A stretch of 13,863 nt of DNA from CAZGSV01 sp964528605 (GTDB lineage: Bacteria; Armatimonadota; Zipacnadia; CAZGSV01): the NCBI GenBank assembly GCA_964528605.1, contig CAZGSV010000089.1:1-13863 (forward strand). Reading direction: 5' to 3'. Position 1 is the stretch's first letter; every line of letters starts with the position of its first letter. Shown in pieces: positions 1-7,401 of the stretch. The notes under the pieces were generated by a model. It searched no databases. It saw nothing but the letters and a program-made list of their open reading frames with translations, and had not been told where the DNA came from. Both the position numbers and the translations under genes were made by a program.

Positions 1-432
1 TATCGCCCCTTGCTCGACCAGTTCCTTCATCTTCCGCTGCGCCCCGCGTCGCCGCATGTTGTGCCCCACCTGCAGCCACCGCCCCGCCTCCCGCGCGGCC
101 AGCACCATGTCGCGCGCCTCCGCCAGCGTGTTCGCAATCGGCTTCTCGACGAAAACGTGCTTCCCCGCCTTCACCGCCGCCACCGCCTGCTCGCGGTGCA
201 GATGGTTCGGCGAGACAATCACTATCCCCTTCACGGACTCATCGCGCAGCAGGTCCTCGAACGATTCGACCGCGCGGCAACCGAAGTCCGCCGCCGCCTG
301 GGTCGCGGCCTCGCGGTTGGCATCGAAGCAGGCCACCAGTTCCAGGTTCCCCGCCGCCTGCGCCGCCGTGGCGATGTCGCGCCCCTGCCTCCCCATGCCC
401 GCCTGTGCCACGCGCACCTTCCTGTCCGTCAC
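1..432 (-). CDS. Gfo/Idh/MocA-family oxidoreductase (N-terminal part)
   Basis: This is the NAD(P)-binding half of a Gfo/Idh/MocA dehydrogenase, a family that oxidises, reduces or epimerises sugars and cyclitols in the cytoplasm. The 144 visible codons begin VTDRKVRVAQAGMGRQG: a beta strand followed by a Gly-rich Rossmann turn (A-G-M-G-R-Q-G) near residues 11-17. Further along come VACFDANREA, the strand carrying the acidic cofactor-binding residue; IVIVSPNHLHREQAV, the family's nucleotide-binding segment; and VFVEKPIA near residue 100, the hallmark EKP motif with its catalytic-region lysine. The frame is open to the left edge, so the C-terminal substrate domain lies outside the window. I chose GTG at 430-432 because AAGGGAG lies 8 nt upstream and an in-frame TAG at 448-450 rules out a longer protein; TTG at 433-435 is the alternative. 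It lies 214 bp downstream of the large secreted protein on the same strand. Substrate cannot be told. Confidence 0.93.
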   Translation of the reverse strand, partial: MTDRKVRVAQAGMGRQGRDIATAAQAAGNLELVACFDANREAATQAAADFGCRAVESFEDLLRDESVKGIVIVSPNHLHREQAVAAVKAGKHVFVEKPIANTLAEARDMVLAAREAGRWLQVGHNMRRRGAQRKMKELVEQGAI

Positions 433-440
433 CAAGATCG

Positions 441-447
441 CTCCCTT
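441..447 (-). promoter_or_regulatory. ribosome binding site of the oxidoreductase
   Basis: AAGGGAG on the minus strand sits 8 nt before the GTG at 432 and 5 nt before the TTG at 435. It supports the non-ATG start, together with the in-frame stop at 448-450. Confidence 0.6.
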
Positions 448-591
448 CTACGCCTGCGCAGCCGCCCGCCCGCGCGCCACACGCACCACGCCAGGGCAAG
501 TGTCGAACGGGCTGCCTGCCACCCGGGCCAACCGCTCGACCGCCACCTGCGATTGTCTCGCTCAGTCGAGCGTAAGGCCGGAGGCGCCCAC

Positions 592-620
592 AGTATATGT
601 GCCGCCCCAGCCCGCCGCAA
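592..620 (-). promoter_or_regulatory. candidate internal promoter for the oxidoreductase
   Basis: On the minus strand TTGCGG (615-620) is followed after exactly 17 nt by TATACT (592-597), a fair sigma-70-type match. It lies just after the stop codon of the 1183-residue protein, so the dehydrogenase could be expressed independently of it. The implied leader would be about 150 nt, with a 5-bp hairpin CGCTC-GACT-GAGCG at 559-572. This is a motif match only. The rest of the 433-646 spacer shows no gene I can support. Confidence 0.35.
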
Positions 621-646
621 GCGCGGCCCTCCCTCACCCTGCCGAC

Positions 647-3600
647 CTAGCGTCCGCCTATTCGCTCTATCTCGATCTCGGCACCGGCAACGTTCGACGG
701 GTCCAGCCGCAGCCGCGTTATCGTGCCCTTCCAGTTCGGATGGCCGGCCACCGGGAAGACGTAGTCGCGCATCACGCCGTCGCCGACGATCCCAATGTTG
801 ACCACCTTGTCCTCGGCGAAATTAGGCGACTCCTTGGTGGTCCAGTACATCTGCGCCCCCGTCCCCGCGCTCACCGACATGCTCACGACTATCTCGCGAT
901 AGCGCGAGGCCTCCACGTTCAGCAGCGGCCCCGCCATGTACGGATCTCCGCCGGTCGAAGTTGTCGCGATTCCCTTCGCCGTGCGCGTCAGCGGCGTCAG
1001 CGCGTTCCATGCAAACCAGCCTTGCGCCCCCTGCGAGAAGTCCCACTCAATCGCACCTGCCGCCGGCCGCACCCAAACCGACGGCCGGGCCTCCACTCCC
1101 GCCACCTCCACCACACCCGGAAGCCTCGCGCAGTCCAGTCCCACGACCAGCGCACTCGCGTCGTCGAAGTAGCGGAAGCCACCACGCATCGGATCATCGG
1201 GCAGTTCCTCGAGCACCGCATCGCCAGCCCTCACGGAGGTCGGCCGACTCACCCCACACACGAGAACGAACGTCCGCTCGCCCAGCCCCTTTCCCACGCG
1301 GAACCGCAGCCCCCCCGCTCCTTCGTTGTACGTTGCCCCGCTGATCGGCGCGCACGCAGTCACGCGCACCGGGATCCCGTCGGTAGCGACCACGGTCGTC
1401 TCCGGCTCCACCGGCGCATTCATCTCCGCCATCAGGTTCCGCATGATCCCCACCGGCGCCAGCATCCACGGCACCTTCGCGTTCGTCATCGCATCGTACG
1501 AATCCGGGTATAGCGCCGCGTGCCGCCCCTCACGGTCCTGCTGCAGAACCCCGCTGTGAGTCACGCCCACCGCGACCTTCCGCCACGGCAGAGAATCGTC
1601 GTGCTCTGCCAGCCTGAAGAGCGCCCGCCCGTAATCGAGCCCGTTCCACTGCACCGCCCGCCCAAACCACGAGTGCGTCCAGAACGTCGAGCCGAACACC
1701 GGAATCGAAGCGTAGCGCATCCACGGGCGGTCGGCCTCGTTCCAGAAGTAGAGGAACGGCAGCCCCGACTTCGCCCAGCGCACCGCGTCCTCCAGCCACT
1801 GCTCATCGCCAGTCGCTTCGTAGCCCTCTACATAGGCCTCACAGCCCAGCGCCGCCGCCAGGATGTCCGGCGCGTGCACCGGCACCTCCCACACCTGCGC
1901 CGCCCGCGGCACCCGGAACTTCTCCATGTGGCGGAGCGTCTTCAGGCCCGCCCCCAGGGCCTTCGCGTCGCCGGTGATGCGAGCGAAACGCAGGATGCTG
2001 AGTGCGTGCTGCGTGTTCAGCCCCAGCGCCTCCTCACCCGGCTCGCCCAGCGTCTTGGCCTGCTCACTCGGAGCAAAGCGCCACGACCCATCCTCGCCCT
2101 GCGAGGCCATCTCAGCCTCGGCCAGCCCCTGCATCCCATTCAGGCTCTCGCGCACGCGGCCCAGGTGAAAGGCCAAGTCCGCGGCCGGCGGCCCGCCCAC
2201 CTGCGGCATGTACTTCTGCGCCCGCTCGCGGCAAGCGGCCGCCACCTTCGCATAGGGCACCAGATGCGACGCCAGCCACAACTGCTTGATGTAAGTCGAG
2301 TTGACGCTGATGGGCCAGGGGTCGTTGTCGAGCGTGTTGTGCCACTTCTCTTCCTCAGGCAGCCAAAGCGTGTCCAGGTAGGCGCGCGTCGAGAACTGAA
2401 TCTCCCGCTCCGGTGTCCCCTCCGGCAGCGGCATTGGCTCCGGCAGCCCCGCCGCCCTGCAATACAACGCTGCCGCATCGAGCACGTCATCGCCCTGCAG
2501 GCAGAACAGCATGGCCTTGACGAACAAGTTCTGTCCCGGCCTCAAGTCTACAGGCTTACTCGCTACCAGTTCGTTCTCCTGCGTCCACTCCGGCACGGGC
2601 GGCACCATCAACCCCATCAAATGGTTGTTCTGCCCGAGGAAGGTATTCGGCGAAGCGAATACCGGGCTCGGTATCCAGTGGTCCGCATCCCAGGTCTGCA
2701 GGGGATCCCACCACATCCCCACCACCGTCTCCCCGTGCCTCACCGCCATCAAGGGGAGCGTAACCTTGTTGGGGTGCGGCACGTAGCGCACATGCTCCGG
2801 CGCACGTATGTCCAGTGTGCTCGACGACTCCTCCCCGTCCTCCAAGTACTCCAGCCCACCAAACAAGGCCTCGTCCTTCTCCGCGCCCCACGCTCCCTCG
2901 CCGGCGTACAGGAGCAGATGATTGAACCCTACCAGTTGTCGCTCGCGATCCGTTGTCAAACGGGCATCCCACCTAATAGTCCACTCGGTCGTCCACTCCG
3001 GCCTGACGAGAACCTCAGCGCTCCACCACCCTCCTTCTGAGTCCTGCGCCCGACCGCCCAACTGGAAAGCCGCCGCAGAAGACCATCCAGGCACCAAGAA
3101 AGAATCTACCGGCAAGAACAACGTCTCCGGCGCTCCGTCTGCGCGGAGCGTGGTGACCGCACCCAACAGCGGGACAAGGCCGACACACTCGCCCCCCGCG
3201 TTGGCTATTTCCAGGACCGCCGCATCCCCCGCCCGCATTATCGCCAACTGCACATGGCGCCCCGGCCAGTTCCACAACGGCTCCCCGTCCTTCTGCGGCC
3301 GAACCACGACCACGATCCCTCGACTCTCCTGCTTATCCCCTCCGCCGACCTTGACGCTGCAAATCGCAGGGCCCTCCTGCGCGGCCCGCATCTTCCACAG
3401 AGACTCCTTGCGGCCCAGCGGCACCAGCGTCCGCACCGACTGCTCTACCGGGCTCGACAATTCCAACTTCTCCGGCACTTCCAGAGTCATCACAACGGCG
3501 GCCGGCAAGTCGCCCCGGTTCTCCACCACGCACCGAATCTCAAACCCCTCGCCCACCCGCGGCAGCGGCTTGGAGGGCCCGCACCGGCTCACCCGCAGGA

Positions 3601-4198
3601 TGATCCCCAGCGGCTCCACCCTCAGGTCATCAATGAGCAACTCTCCCTCTCCGTTCGTCGCCGCCTCATTCACCCGCGCCCCCAGATGCACGTAGCGCAC
3701 CTCCGGATTGTCCCGAAAGTCAAACACCAGCGATCCCTGATGCCACTGCCCATCACCAACGTGCTCCGCCGGCGCCACAAAGTTGACGCGTGTCACTTCC
3801 GTGATGGGCTTCTCGCGCATCGCAATGGCCGTCAAACACAGGTTTTTCCCGCCGACCGACGAACTGACCGCCTGGTACCAGAAGGTGAACCGCCCGCTGT
3901 TCCGCTCCACCATCGTCCCCGGATCGTCCACCCCGAACTCCCGATTCAGCCCGGCGACCGCCTTCTCGGTGCGCGCCCACAAGCGCAGCGCCCGCTGGCC
4001 GCTGTGCGCCTCGCTTACGACCTCGACTCCCGACCCGTCGCCGGAGAGGAACGGCGCCCAATCCACCGCCTCGCCCGAGGCGCGCACCTCCTCAAAGCCT
4101 CCGTTCGTCAGCTCCCTCGTCTGCGCGAACACCGCCAACTCACCACCACAACAACAAACGCACAGCACCAGCGCCGTCAGCCATACCCGCGTCCTCAT
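647..4198 (-). CDS. large secreted carbohydrate-active or carbohydrate-binding protein, function unknown
   Basis: An exported protein of 1183 residues. Residues 1-26 (MRTRVWLTALVLC... ending AVFA-Q) form a Sec signal peptide with a probable signal peptidase I site after residue 25. Residues about 28-196 start LTNGGFEE and include HSGQRALRLWA, the pattern of CBM4/9-like jelly-roll modules. Residues about 197-300 resemble a CARDB/Ig-like domain (VENRGDLPAAV, LVPLGRKES). Residues about 310-580 look beta-rich (VVGMWWDPLQTWD). Residues about 600-920 look like an alpha/alpha toroid, with repeated helices and aromatic stretches (GEDGSWRFAP, WEVPVHAPDI, EGYEATGDEQWL). Residues about 1050-1183 (IEWDFSQGAQGWFAWN) form a second galactose-binding-like jelly-roll. 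This order suggests a polysaccharide hydrolase, lyase or epimerase, but no catalytic residues can be assigned. I chose ATG 4198 over ATG 4231 because it directly precedes the signal peptide, has a Shine-Dalgarno match, and 4231 falls inside a promoter -10 element. The downstream neighbour is a sugar-type dehydrogenase. Confidence 0.85.
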   Translation of the reverse strand: MRTRVWLTALVLCVCCCGGELAVFAQTRELTNGGFEEVRASGEAVDWAPFLSGDGSGVEVVSEAHSGQRALRLWARTEKAVAGLNREFGVDDPGTMVERNSGRFTFWYQAVSSSVGGKNLCLTAIAMREKPITEVTRVNFVAPAEHVGDGQWHQGSLVFDFRDNPEVRYVHLGARVNEAATNGEGELLIDDLRVEPLGIILRVSRCGPSKPLPRVGEGFEIRCVVENRGDLPAAVVMTLEVPEKLELSSPVEQSVRTLVPLGRKESLWKMRAAQEGPAICSVKVGGGDKQESRGIVVVVRPQKDGEPLWNWPGRHVQLAIMRAGDAAVLEIANAGGECVGLVPLLGAVTTLRADGAPETLFLPVDSFLVPGWSSAAAFQLGGRAQDSEGGWWSAEVLVRPEWTTEWTIRWDARLTTDRERQLVGFNHLLLYAGEGAWGAEKDEALFGGLEYLEDGEESSSTLDIRAPEHVRYVPHPNKVTLPLMAVRHGETVVGMWWDPLQTWDADHWIPSPVFASPNTFLGQNNHLMGLMVPPVPEWTQENELVASKPVDLRPGQNLFVKAMLFCLQGDDVLDAAALYCRAAGLPEPMPLPEGTPEREIQFSTRAYLDTLWLPEEEKWHNTLDNDPWPISVNSTYIKQLWLASHLVPYAKVAAACRERAQKYMPQVGGPPAADLAFHLGRVRESLNGMQGLAEAEMASQGEDGSWRFAPSEQAKTLGEPGEEALGLNTQHALSILRFARITGDAKALGAGLKTLRHMEKFRVPRAAQVWEVPVHAPDILAAALGCEAYVEGYEATGDEQWLEDAVRWAKSGLPFLYFWNEADRPWMRYASIPVFGSTFWTHSWFGRAVQWNGLDYGRALFRLAEHDDSLPWRKVAVGVTHSGVLQQDREGRHAALYPDSYDAMTNAKVPWMLAPVGIMRNLMAEMNAPVEPETTVVATDGIPVRVTACAPISGATYNEGAGGLRFRVGKGLGERTFVLVCGVSRPTSVRAGDAVLEELPDDPMRGGFRYFDDASALVVGLDCARLPGVVEVAGVEARPSVWVRPAAGAIEWDFSQGAQGWFAWNALTPLTRTAKGIATTSTGGDPYMAGPLLNVEASRYREIVVSMSVSAGTGAQMYWTTKESPNFAEDKVVNIGIVGDGVMRDYVFPVAGHPNWKGTITRLRLDPSNVAGAEIEIERIGGR

Positions 4199-4203
4199 TC
4201 GAC

Positions 4204-4211
4204 TCACCCCC
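4204..4211 (-). promoter_or_regulatory. ribosome binding site of the secreted protein
   Basis: GGGGGTGA on the minus strand, 5 nt before the ATG at 4198. It decides the start in favour of 4198 over the ATG 33 nt upstream. It overlaps a 13-bp inverted repeat (4205-4217). Confidence 0.6.
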
Positions 4212-4217
4212 GGGGTG
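4205..4217. promoter_or_regulatory. 13-bp inverted repeat near the start of the secreted-protein transcript
   Basis: CACCCC-C-GGGGTG, a perfect 6-bp palindrome around one central base. It lies between the candidate -10 element (4230-4235) and the ATG at 4198, covering the Shine-Dalgarno sequence. Its position fits an operator, or a GC-rich mRNA element that hides the ribosome site. A one-base loop cannot fold as a full hairpin, so DNA binding is the likelier reading. It may also be chance in GC-rich DNA. Confidence 0.3.
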
Positions 4218-4229
4218 CAGCACACTTCC

Positions 4230-4257
4230 ATTATCCACCAGGCCGCGCCTTCTTCAA
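4230..4257 (-). promoter_or_regulatory. candidate promoter of the secreted-protein gene
   Basis: On the minus strand TTGAAG (4252-4257), 16 nt, then GATAAT (4230-4235), five of six bases of the consensus -10. Transcription would start near 4223 and leave a leader of about 25 nt to the ATG at 4198. The alternative ATG at 4231 lies inside the -10 and would not be transcribed, which independently supports the shorter protein. Confidence 0.5.
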
Positions 4258-4284
4258 AGCGTGTGTGCGTGCCGCGCGCCAGTC

Positions 4285-4293
4285 TGCTAGAAT
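4285..4293 (+). promoter_or_regulatory. candidate extended -10 promoter of the MFS gene
   Basis: TG-C-TAGAAT matches the extended -10 form (TGn then TAGAAT at 4288-4293). I see no good -35, which extended -10 promoters can do without. Transcription would start near 4300, only about 5 nt before the ATG at 4305, and there is no Shine-Dalgarno sequence, so a leaderless or nearly leaderless mRNA is implied. This promoter is back to back with the secreted-protein promoter about 50 bp away. Confidence 0.4.
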
Positions 4294-4304
4294 CGCCCGT
4301 TCAT

Positions 4305-5537
4305 ATGGAAGAACAGCCGGCACAATCTTCCCATTCCGAGTCCGCGGCCGCGTGGCTGCCGAAGCGCCGCGCGCTCTTGTTCCTCGCGGCCGCGATCTTC
4401 TTCGTCTCTCTTGGCTTCGGCTTCTTCGAGAGCACCTTCAACAACTTCGCCGTCAACGAACTCAACCTCACCCCGCGCGCCCTCGGCGTCCTCGAGGCCA
4501 TGCGCGAGACCCCCGGCTTCCTCAACGCCTTCGTCTCCGCCGCCACCCTCCACTTGGCCGAGCCCGTCGTCGCTGGCATCTGCCTCGCCCTCATGGGCCT
4601 CGGCTTCATCTCCCTCTCCCGCGTCCGAACCACGGTCGGCCTCATCTTCTGGTCCGTCGCCTGGAGCCTCGGCTTCCACACCTGGGGGCCGGTGTCTTCC
4701 ACTATTGCCCTGGGCGCCACCACCCCAGGCCAGGAAGGCAACACGCTCGGCTGGCTCAACTCCGTGGGCTCCCTTGCCGGCCTGGCCGGCGTCGGCGGCG
4801 TCTTCCTCCTGAGCGAGCACCTGCACCTCCGCATCTTCTTCGTCATCGGCGGCCTAGCCGTGCTCGTCGCTGCCGCCTGCGCCTCCCGCGTCCCCCCCCT
4901 CCAGGTCACGGAAGCCAGGCCGCGCCTGGTCTTCAGACGCCGCTACTGGCTCTATTACCTGCTCTGCTTCCTCGACGGCTGGCGGCGGCAGATGTGGTAC
5001 ACCTTCGCCCTCTTCCTACTGGTGCGCGAATACCACACCTCTCTCCGCATCGTCGCCTCCCTCGTCTTCATGGGCCGCCTCGGCAGCATCCTCGCCGCCC
5101 CCCAAATCGGCAAGGCCATAGACCGCTTGGGCCCTCGCACAGTCATGTCCACCGGGTATGTGATCATCGCCGCCGTCTTCGCCGGCTACTGCTTCGTGCG
5201 CGTGCCCCTCATCCTGCGCGCCTGCTACGCCTTCGACTATGTCCTCTCCAACCTAGGTGTCGGCCTCACCACCTATGCCAATCAACTCGCCCCCCAGCAA
5301 GACCTGCGCGCAACCCTCGCCATGGGCACCACCGCCAACCACGTCGCTGCCGTCATCGGGCCCGTCTTGGGCGGCCTCGTCTGGCAGCGCTTCGGCTACC
5401 AGACGGCCTTCCTCAGCGGCCTGGTCACCGTCCTAGTCTTCGTTGCCCTGAGCCTGCTGCTTCCGCGCACCTCGGGACGACTGCCCCTGGGCTTTCCGCC
5501 TGCCCAAATGGCCGGCGAGCAGACCGGCACCGAGTGA
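4305..5537 (+). CDS. MFS transporter
   Basis: A 410-residue polytopic protein, the usual length for the major facilitator superfamily, which moves small solutes across the cytoplasmic membrane by ion coupling or exchange. A short hydrophilic N-terminus (residues 1-21) leads into about 12 hydrophobic helices. Helix 1 (RALLFLAAAIFFVSLGFGFF) is followed by FESTFNNFAVNEL and the loop EAMRETPGFL near residues 65-74. A basic central loop near residues 205-215 (RPRLVFRRRYW) separates the two six-helix halves. The loop PQIGKAIDRLGPRTVM in the second half is an MFS motif-A counterpart (G-x-x-x-D-R-x-G-x-R). The reading frame is open for 174 codons upstream of the chosen ATG, but that stretch is antisense to the secreted-protein gene and is rich in Arg, Ser and Thr, so I reject it. 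The substrate cannot be read from the sequence; a sugar or glycoside is plausible from the neighbours. The last 105 bp overlap the convergent gene's 3' end. Confidence 0.93.
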   Translation: MEEQPAQSSHSESAAAWLPKRRALLFLAAAIFFVSLGFGFFESTFNNFAVNELNLTPRALGVLEAMRETPGFLNAFVSAATLHLAEPVVAGICLALMGLGFISLSRVRTTVGLIFWSVAWSLGFHTWGPVSSTIALGATTPGQEGNTLGWLNSVGSLAGLAGVGGVFLLSEHLHLRIFFVIGGLAVLVAAACASRVPPLQVTEARPRLVFRRRYWLYYLLCFLDGWRRQMWYTFALFLLVREYHTSLRIVASLVFMGRLGSILAAPQIGKAIDRLGPRTVMSTGYVIIAAVFAGYCFVRVPLILRACYAFDYVLSNLGVGLTTYANQLAPQQDLRATLAMGTTANHVAAVIGPVLGGLVWQRFGYQTAFLSGLVTVLVFVALSLLLPRTSGRLPLGFPPAQMAGEQTGTE

Positions 5538-7337
5538 GAGCAGCGAGATAAGCCCGCCCGCCACCCGTAGCGGCGTCGTCCCAAACCGGATCGTCACCTT
5601 GTGCTCCCCCTCCGGCACCTCCAACTGAATCAGTCCGCCCTTGCTCGGCTTCACGCGCACATCCTTGCCGTCCACGGCCGCCCTCCACCCCGGGTAGTAG
5701 TACACCCCGTACTCCACCATCCCCGCTTCCCGCATCCGCACCAGCCACTCAGCCCGGTTCACCTCCGACCCCAGCAGCGCCACCTCCGCTCGCGGCGGCG
5801 TCTCCAGCGTCTGTGATCGCGTCCGCAGCAGGCCCAGGGGCGCCCACCGCGGCGTGTACTCGGCCAAGATCGTCGTTCCCACAAAGCCGCTCCGCCCCTC
5901 GTACTGCTGATACGAGCCTAGCGATAGCATCCGAGGCACCACGACCGCCTGATGGACCCCCGGCAGCGAAACGGCATACCCCAGCAGCGCCGCTATCGCC
6001 ACCAGAGGCCCGCCAAGCAAGAACCGCCGCCCGCGGCTCGCCTGCCACGCCGCCACCATTAGCGCCCCCCCAGCCACCACTACCACCACCAGCCGCCCCA
6101 CGCTGTACATCGAGCCCTTGCCCACACTCAACACGATCAGGCTCGGCGCCGCGGCCACAGCCGTCGCCGCGCAAAACCAAAGCACGGCCCAGCGTGGCAC
6201 CGCACCTGTCTCCAGCCGCCTAATCGCCAACGCCGCGAGCCACGCTCCCCCCAAGGACGCGAACAAGAGGAGACGCCACGGGAACTGGACGTAACGCAGC
6301 GGCGCCACCGCCTTCCACAACGGCGCCGCCATCTGCGTCCCCAGCACCACTCCGCCCACCGCAAGCAAACTCGCGAACCACGCGTCCCGCCTCGACTCCC
6401 TCTCGCCCGCTCCCCACAGAAGCGGCACACTCAGAACCATCAGCGCAAGAACCGGCCCGAGCACGAAGTAAATGTCCTTCCCCGTAACCGGCGCCACCGG
6501 CTCGCCCGTCAGCGCCAGCAGGCTCCTCCCTTTGGCGAGGTTGGACACCACGCCGTAGTAGCCCTTGGTCAACACCTCCACCCAAGTCAGGTGCCTCTCG
6601 GCTACCGCCGGCAGCCAGAAGAATGTCGTCAGCCCCAACCCCAATACCACCGCTCCCGCGACTCGAAGCACCCGCTGAGGCCGCGCCCCCCCCACCCACA
6701 CCCCGTACACCGCGATCAGCGGCAGCCCAAGCATCGCCGTTATGTTGTGCGAGAGCATCAGCCCCGCCAGCGCCACCCCTGCCAGCAAGACTCCTCCCCT
6801 CTCTCCTCCGGCAATCCTCCTGATCGCCACCAGCCCCCAGGCCAACAACCCCATCGCCAGACCCTCCGCCAGGTCCCCCCTCAGAAACACGTCGTTCACC
6901 AGATACGCACAGGTCGCGTACAGCACACCCGCGACGAAACCGCCTCGCGGCCCCGCCTCCTTTCGGCAAAGCACGTACGCCCCGGCCGCGGCCAGGCAGA
7001 AGATCAGGCACGTAGTGACCTTGAGCGCCAGCCAGACCCCCAACCCGGCGGCATGGAAGACCTCCGCCAGATAGAAAGTCGCCGGCGCGTAGAAGTTGAG
7101 GAACGGATAGCCGTAGCCGGCCGCGAAGTCGGGAAACCAGCGCGGATACAGCACCCCGCCCCGCAGACACCGGTCCAGTTCCCACACCCGATACGGATAG
7201 GACAGCAGTTCGTGCGAGGCCCAGAAGCCACCCCGCCAGATGGGTGCCGTAAGCGCAAGCGCGCACACCATCAGCGCCGACAGCCACAGCAAGTCCTTCT
7301 CTGACCGAGCAGCCCTATCCCTTGTCATCGGGTTCAT
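5433..7337 (-). CDS. PTPS-related / GT-C-like polytopic membrane protein
   Basis: A membrane protein of about 634 residues resembling the '6-pyruvoyl-tetrahydropterin synthase related' membrane family (PF10131), a GT-C-like group. GT-C enzymes transfer sugars from lipid carriers on the outer face of the cytoplasmic membrane. The first helix is followed by the characteristic loop near residues 38-85: WASHELLSYPYRVWELDR, LYPRWFPDFAAGYGYPFLNF and VFHAAGLG. A further family-like motif is RYVQFPWRLL, past mid-protein. The region after the last long helices has the soluble YYYPGWRAAVDGKDV and VPEGEHKVTIRF signature seen at the end of GT-C and YfhO-like proteins, then a final membrane segment and a basic tail. 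Roughly 12 hydrophobic helices are visible. Start is uncertain: ATG 7337, ATG 7328 and TTG 7370 share the frame and none has a strong Shine-Dalgarno; I took 7337. It is transcribed divergently from the DUF6785 array and has no same-strand partner in the window. Donor and acceptor are unknown. Confidence 0.85.
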   Translation of the reverse strand: MNPMTRDRAARSEKDLLWLSALMVCALALTAPIWRGGFWASHELLSYPYRVWELDRCLRGGVLYPRWFPDFAAGYGYPFLNFYAPATFYLAEVFHAAGLGVWLALKVTTCLIFCLAAAGAYVLCRKEAGPRGGFVAGVLYATCAYLVNDVFLRGDLAEGLAMGLLAWGLVAIRRIAGGERGGVLLAGVALAGLMLSHNITAMLGLPLIAVYGVWVGGARPQRVLRVAGAVVLGLGLTTFFWLPAVAERHLTWVEVLTKGYYGVVSNLAKGRSLLALTGEPVAPVTGKDIYFVLGPVLALMVLSVPLLWGAGERESRRDAWFASLLAVGGVVLGTQMAAPLWKAVAPLRYVQFPWRLLLFASLGGAWLAALAIRRLETGAVPRWAVLWFCAATAVAAAPSLIVLSVGKGSMYSVGRLVVVVVAGGALMVAAWQASRGRRFLLGGPLVAIAALLGYAVSLPGVHQAVVVPRMLSLGSYQQYEGRSGFVGTTILAEYTPRWAPLGLLRTRSQTLETPPRAEVALLGSEVNRAEWLVRMREAGMVEYGVYYYPGWRAAVDGKDVRVKPSKGGLIQLEVPEGEHKVTIRFGTTPLRVAGGLISLLSLGAGLLAGHLGRRKAQGQSSRGARKQQAQGNED

Positions 7338-7371
7338 GCGCACGCCCCGGCGACGCCACCCGCCTGCCAAC

Positions 7372-7401
7372 TTGCCACGCCGCGCGCAACTCCGCTATAC
7401 C
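7372..7401 (+). promoter_or_regulatory. candidate promoter of the DUF6785 array
   Basis: TTGCCA (7372-7377), 18 nt, then TATACC (7396-7401). The -35 matches consensus at five of six bases. The transcript would start near 7408 and carry a leader of about 36 nt ending in a Shine-Dalgarno site. This is the best plus-strand promoter candidate upstream of the four-gene array. Confidence 0.5.

Noticed and set aside
448..546. Short GTG-started frame of 32 codons in the oxidoreductase leader
   Set aside because: Too short and with no ribosome site or recognisable sequence; could be a leader peptide but nothing supports it.
239..637. 132-codon minus-strand open frame beginning near the TATACT element
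   Set aside because: It lies in a different frame from the oxidoreductase over most of its length and is Gly/Arg-rich; the dehydrogenase frame has the Rossmann and EKP motifs.
56..1513. Long plus-strand open frame of 485 codons over the left end
   Set aside because: It is rich in Arg, Pro, His and Ala with no domain pattern. It is antisense to the oxidoreductase and the secreted protein, whose frames carry clear motifs.
1520..3040. 506-codon plus-strand open frame
   Set aside because: Antisense to the secreted protein; Arg/Pro/His/Gln-rich with no recognisable fold.
3783..4304. 174-codon N-terminal extension of the MFS protein
   Set aside because: Antisense to the secreted-protein gene, not hydrophobic, and no start signal; a promoter -10 lies just before the ATG at 4305.
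5511..5528. Hairpin GCCGG-N8-CCGGC at the MFS 3' end as a terminator
   Set aside because: Only 5 bp, inside both coding frames, and without a T-run.
3254..5551. 765-codon plus-strand open frame
   Set aside because: Runs antisense through the start of the secreted protein and then out of frame through the MFS gene; composition is Arg/Pro/His/Leu-rich, typical of a GC-rich shadow frame.
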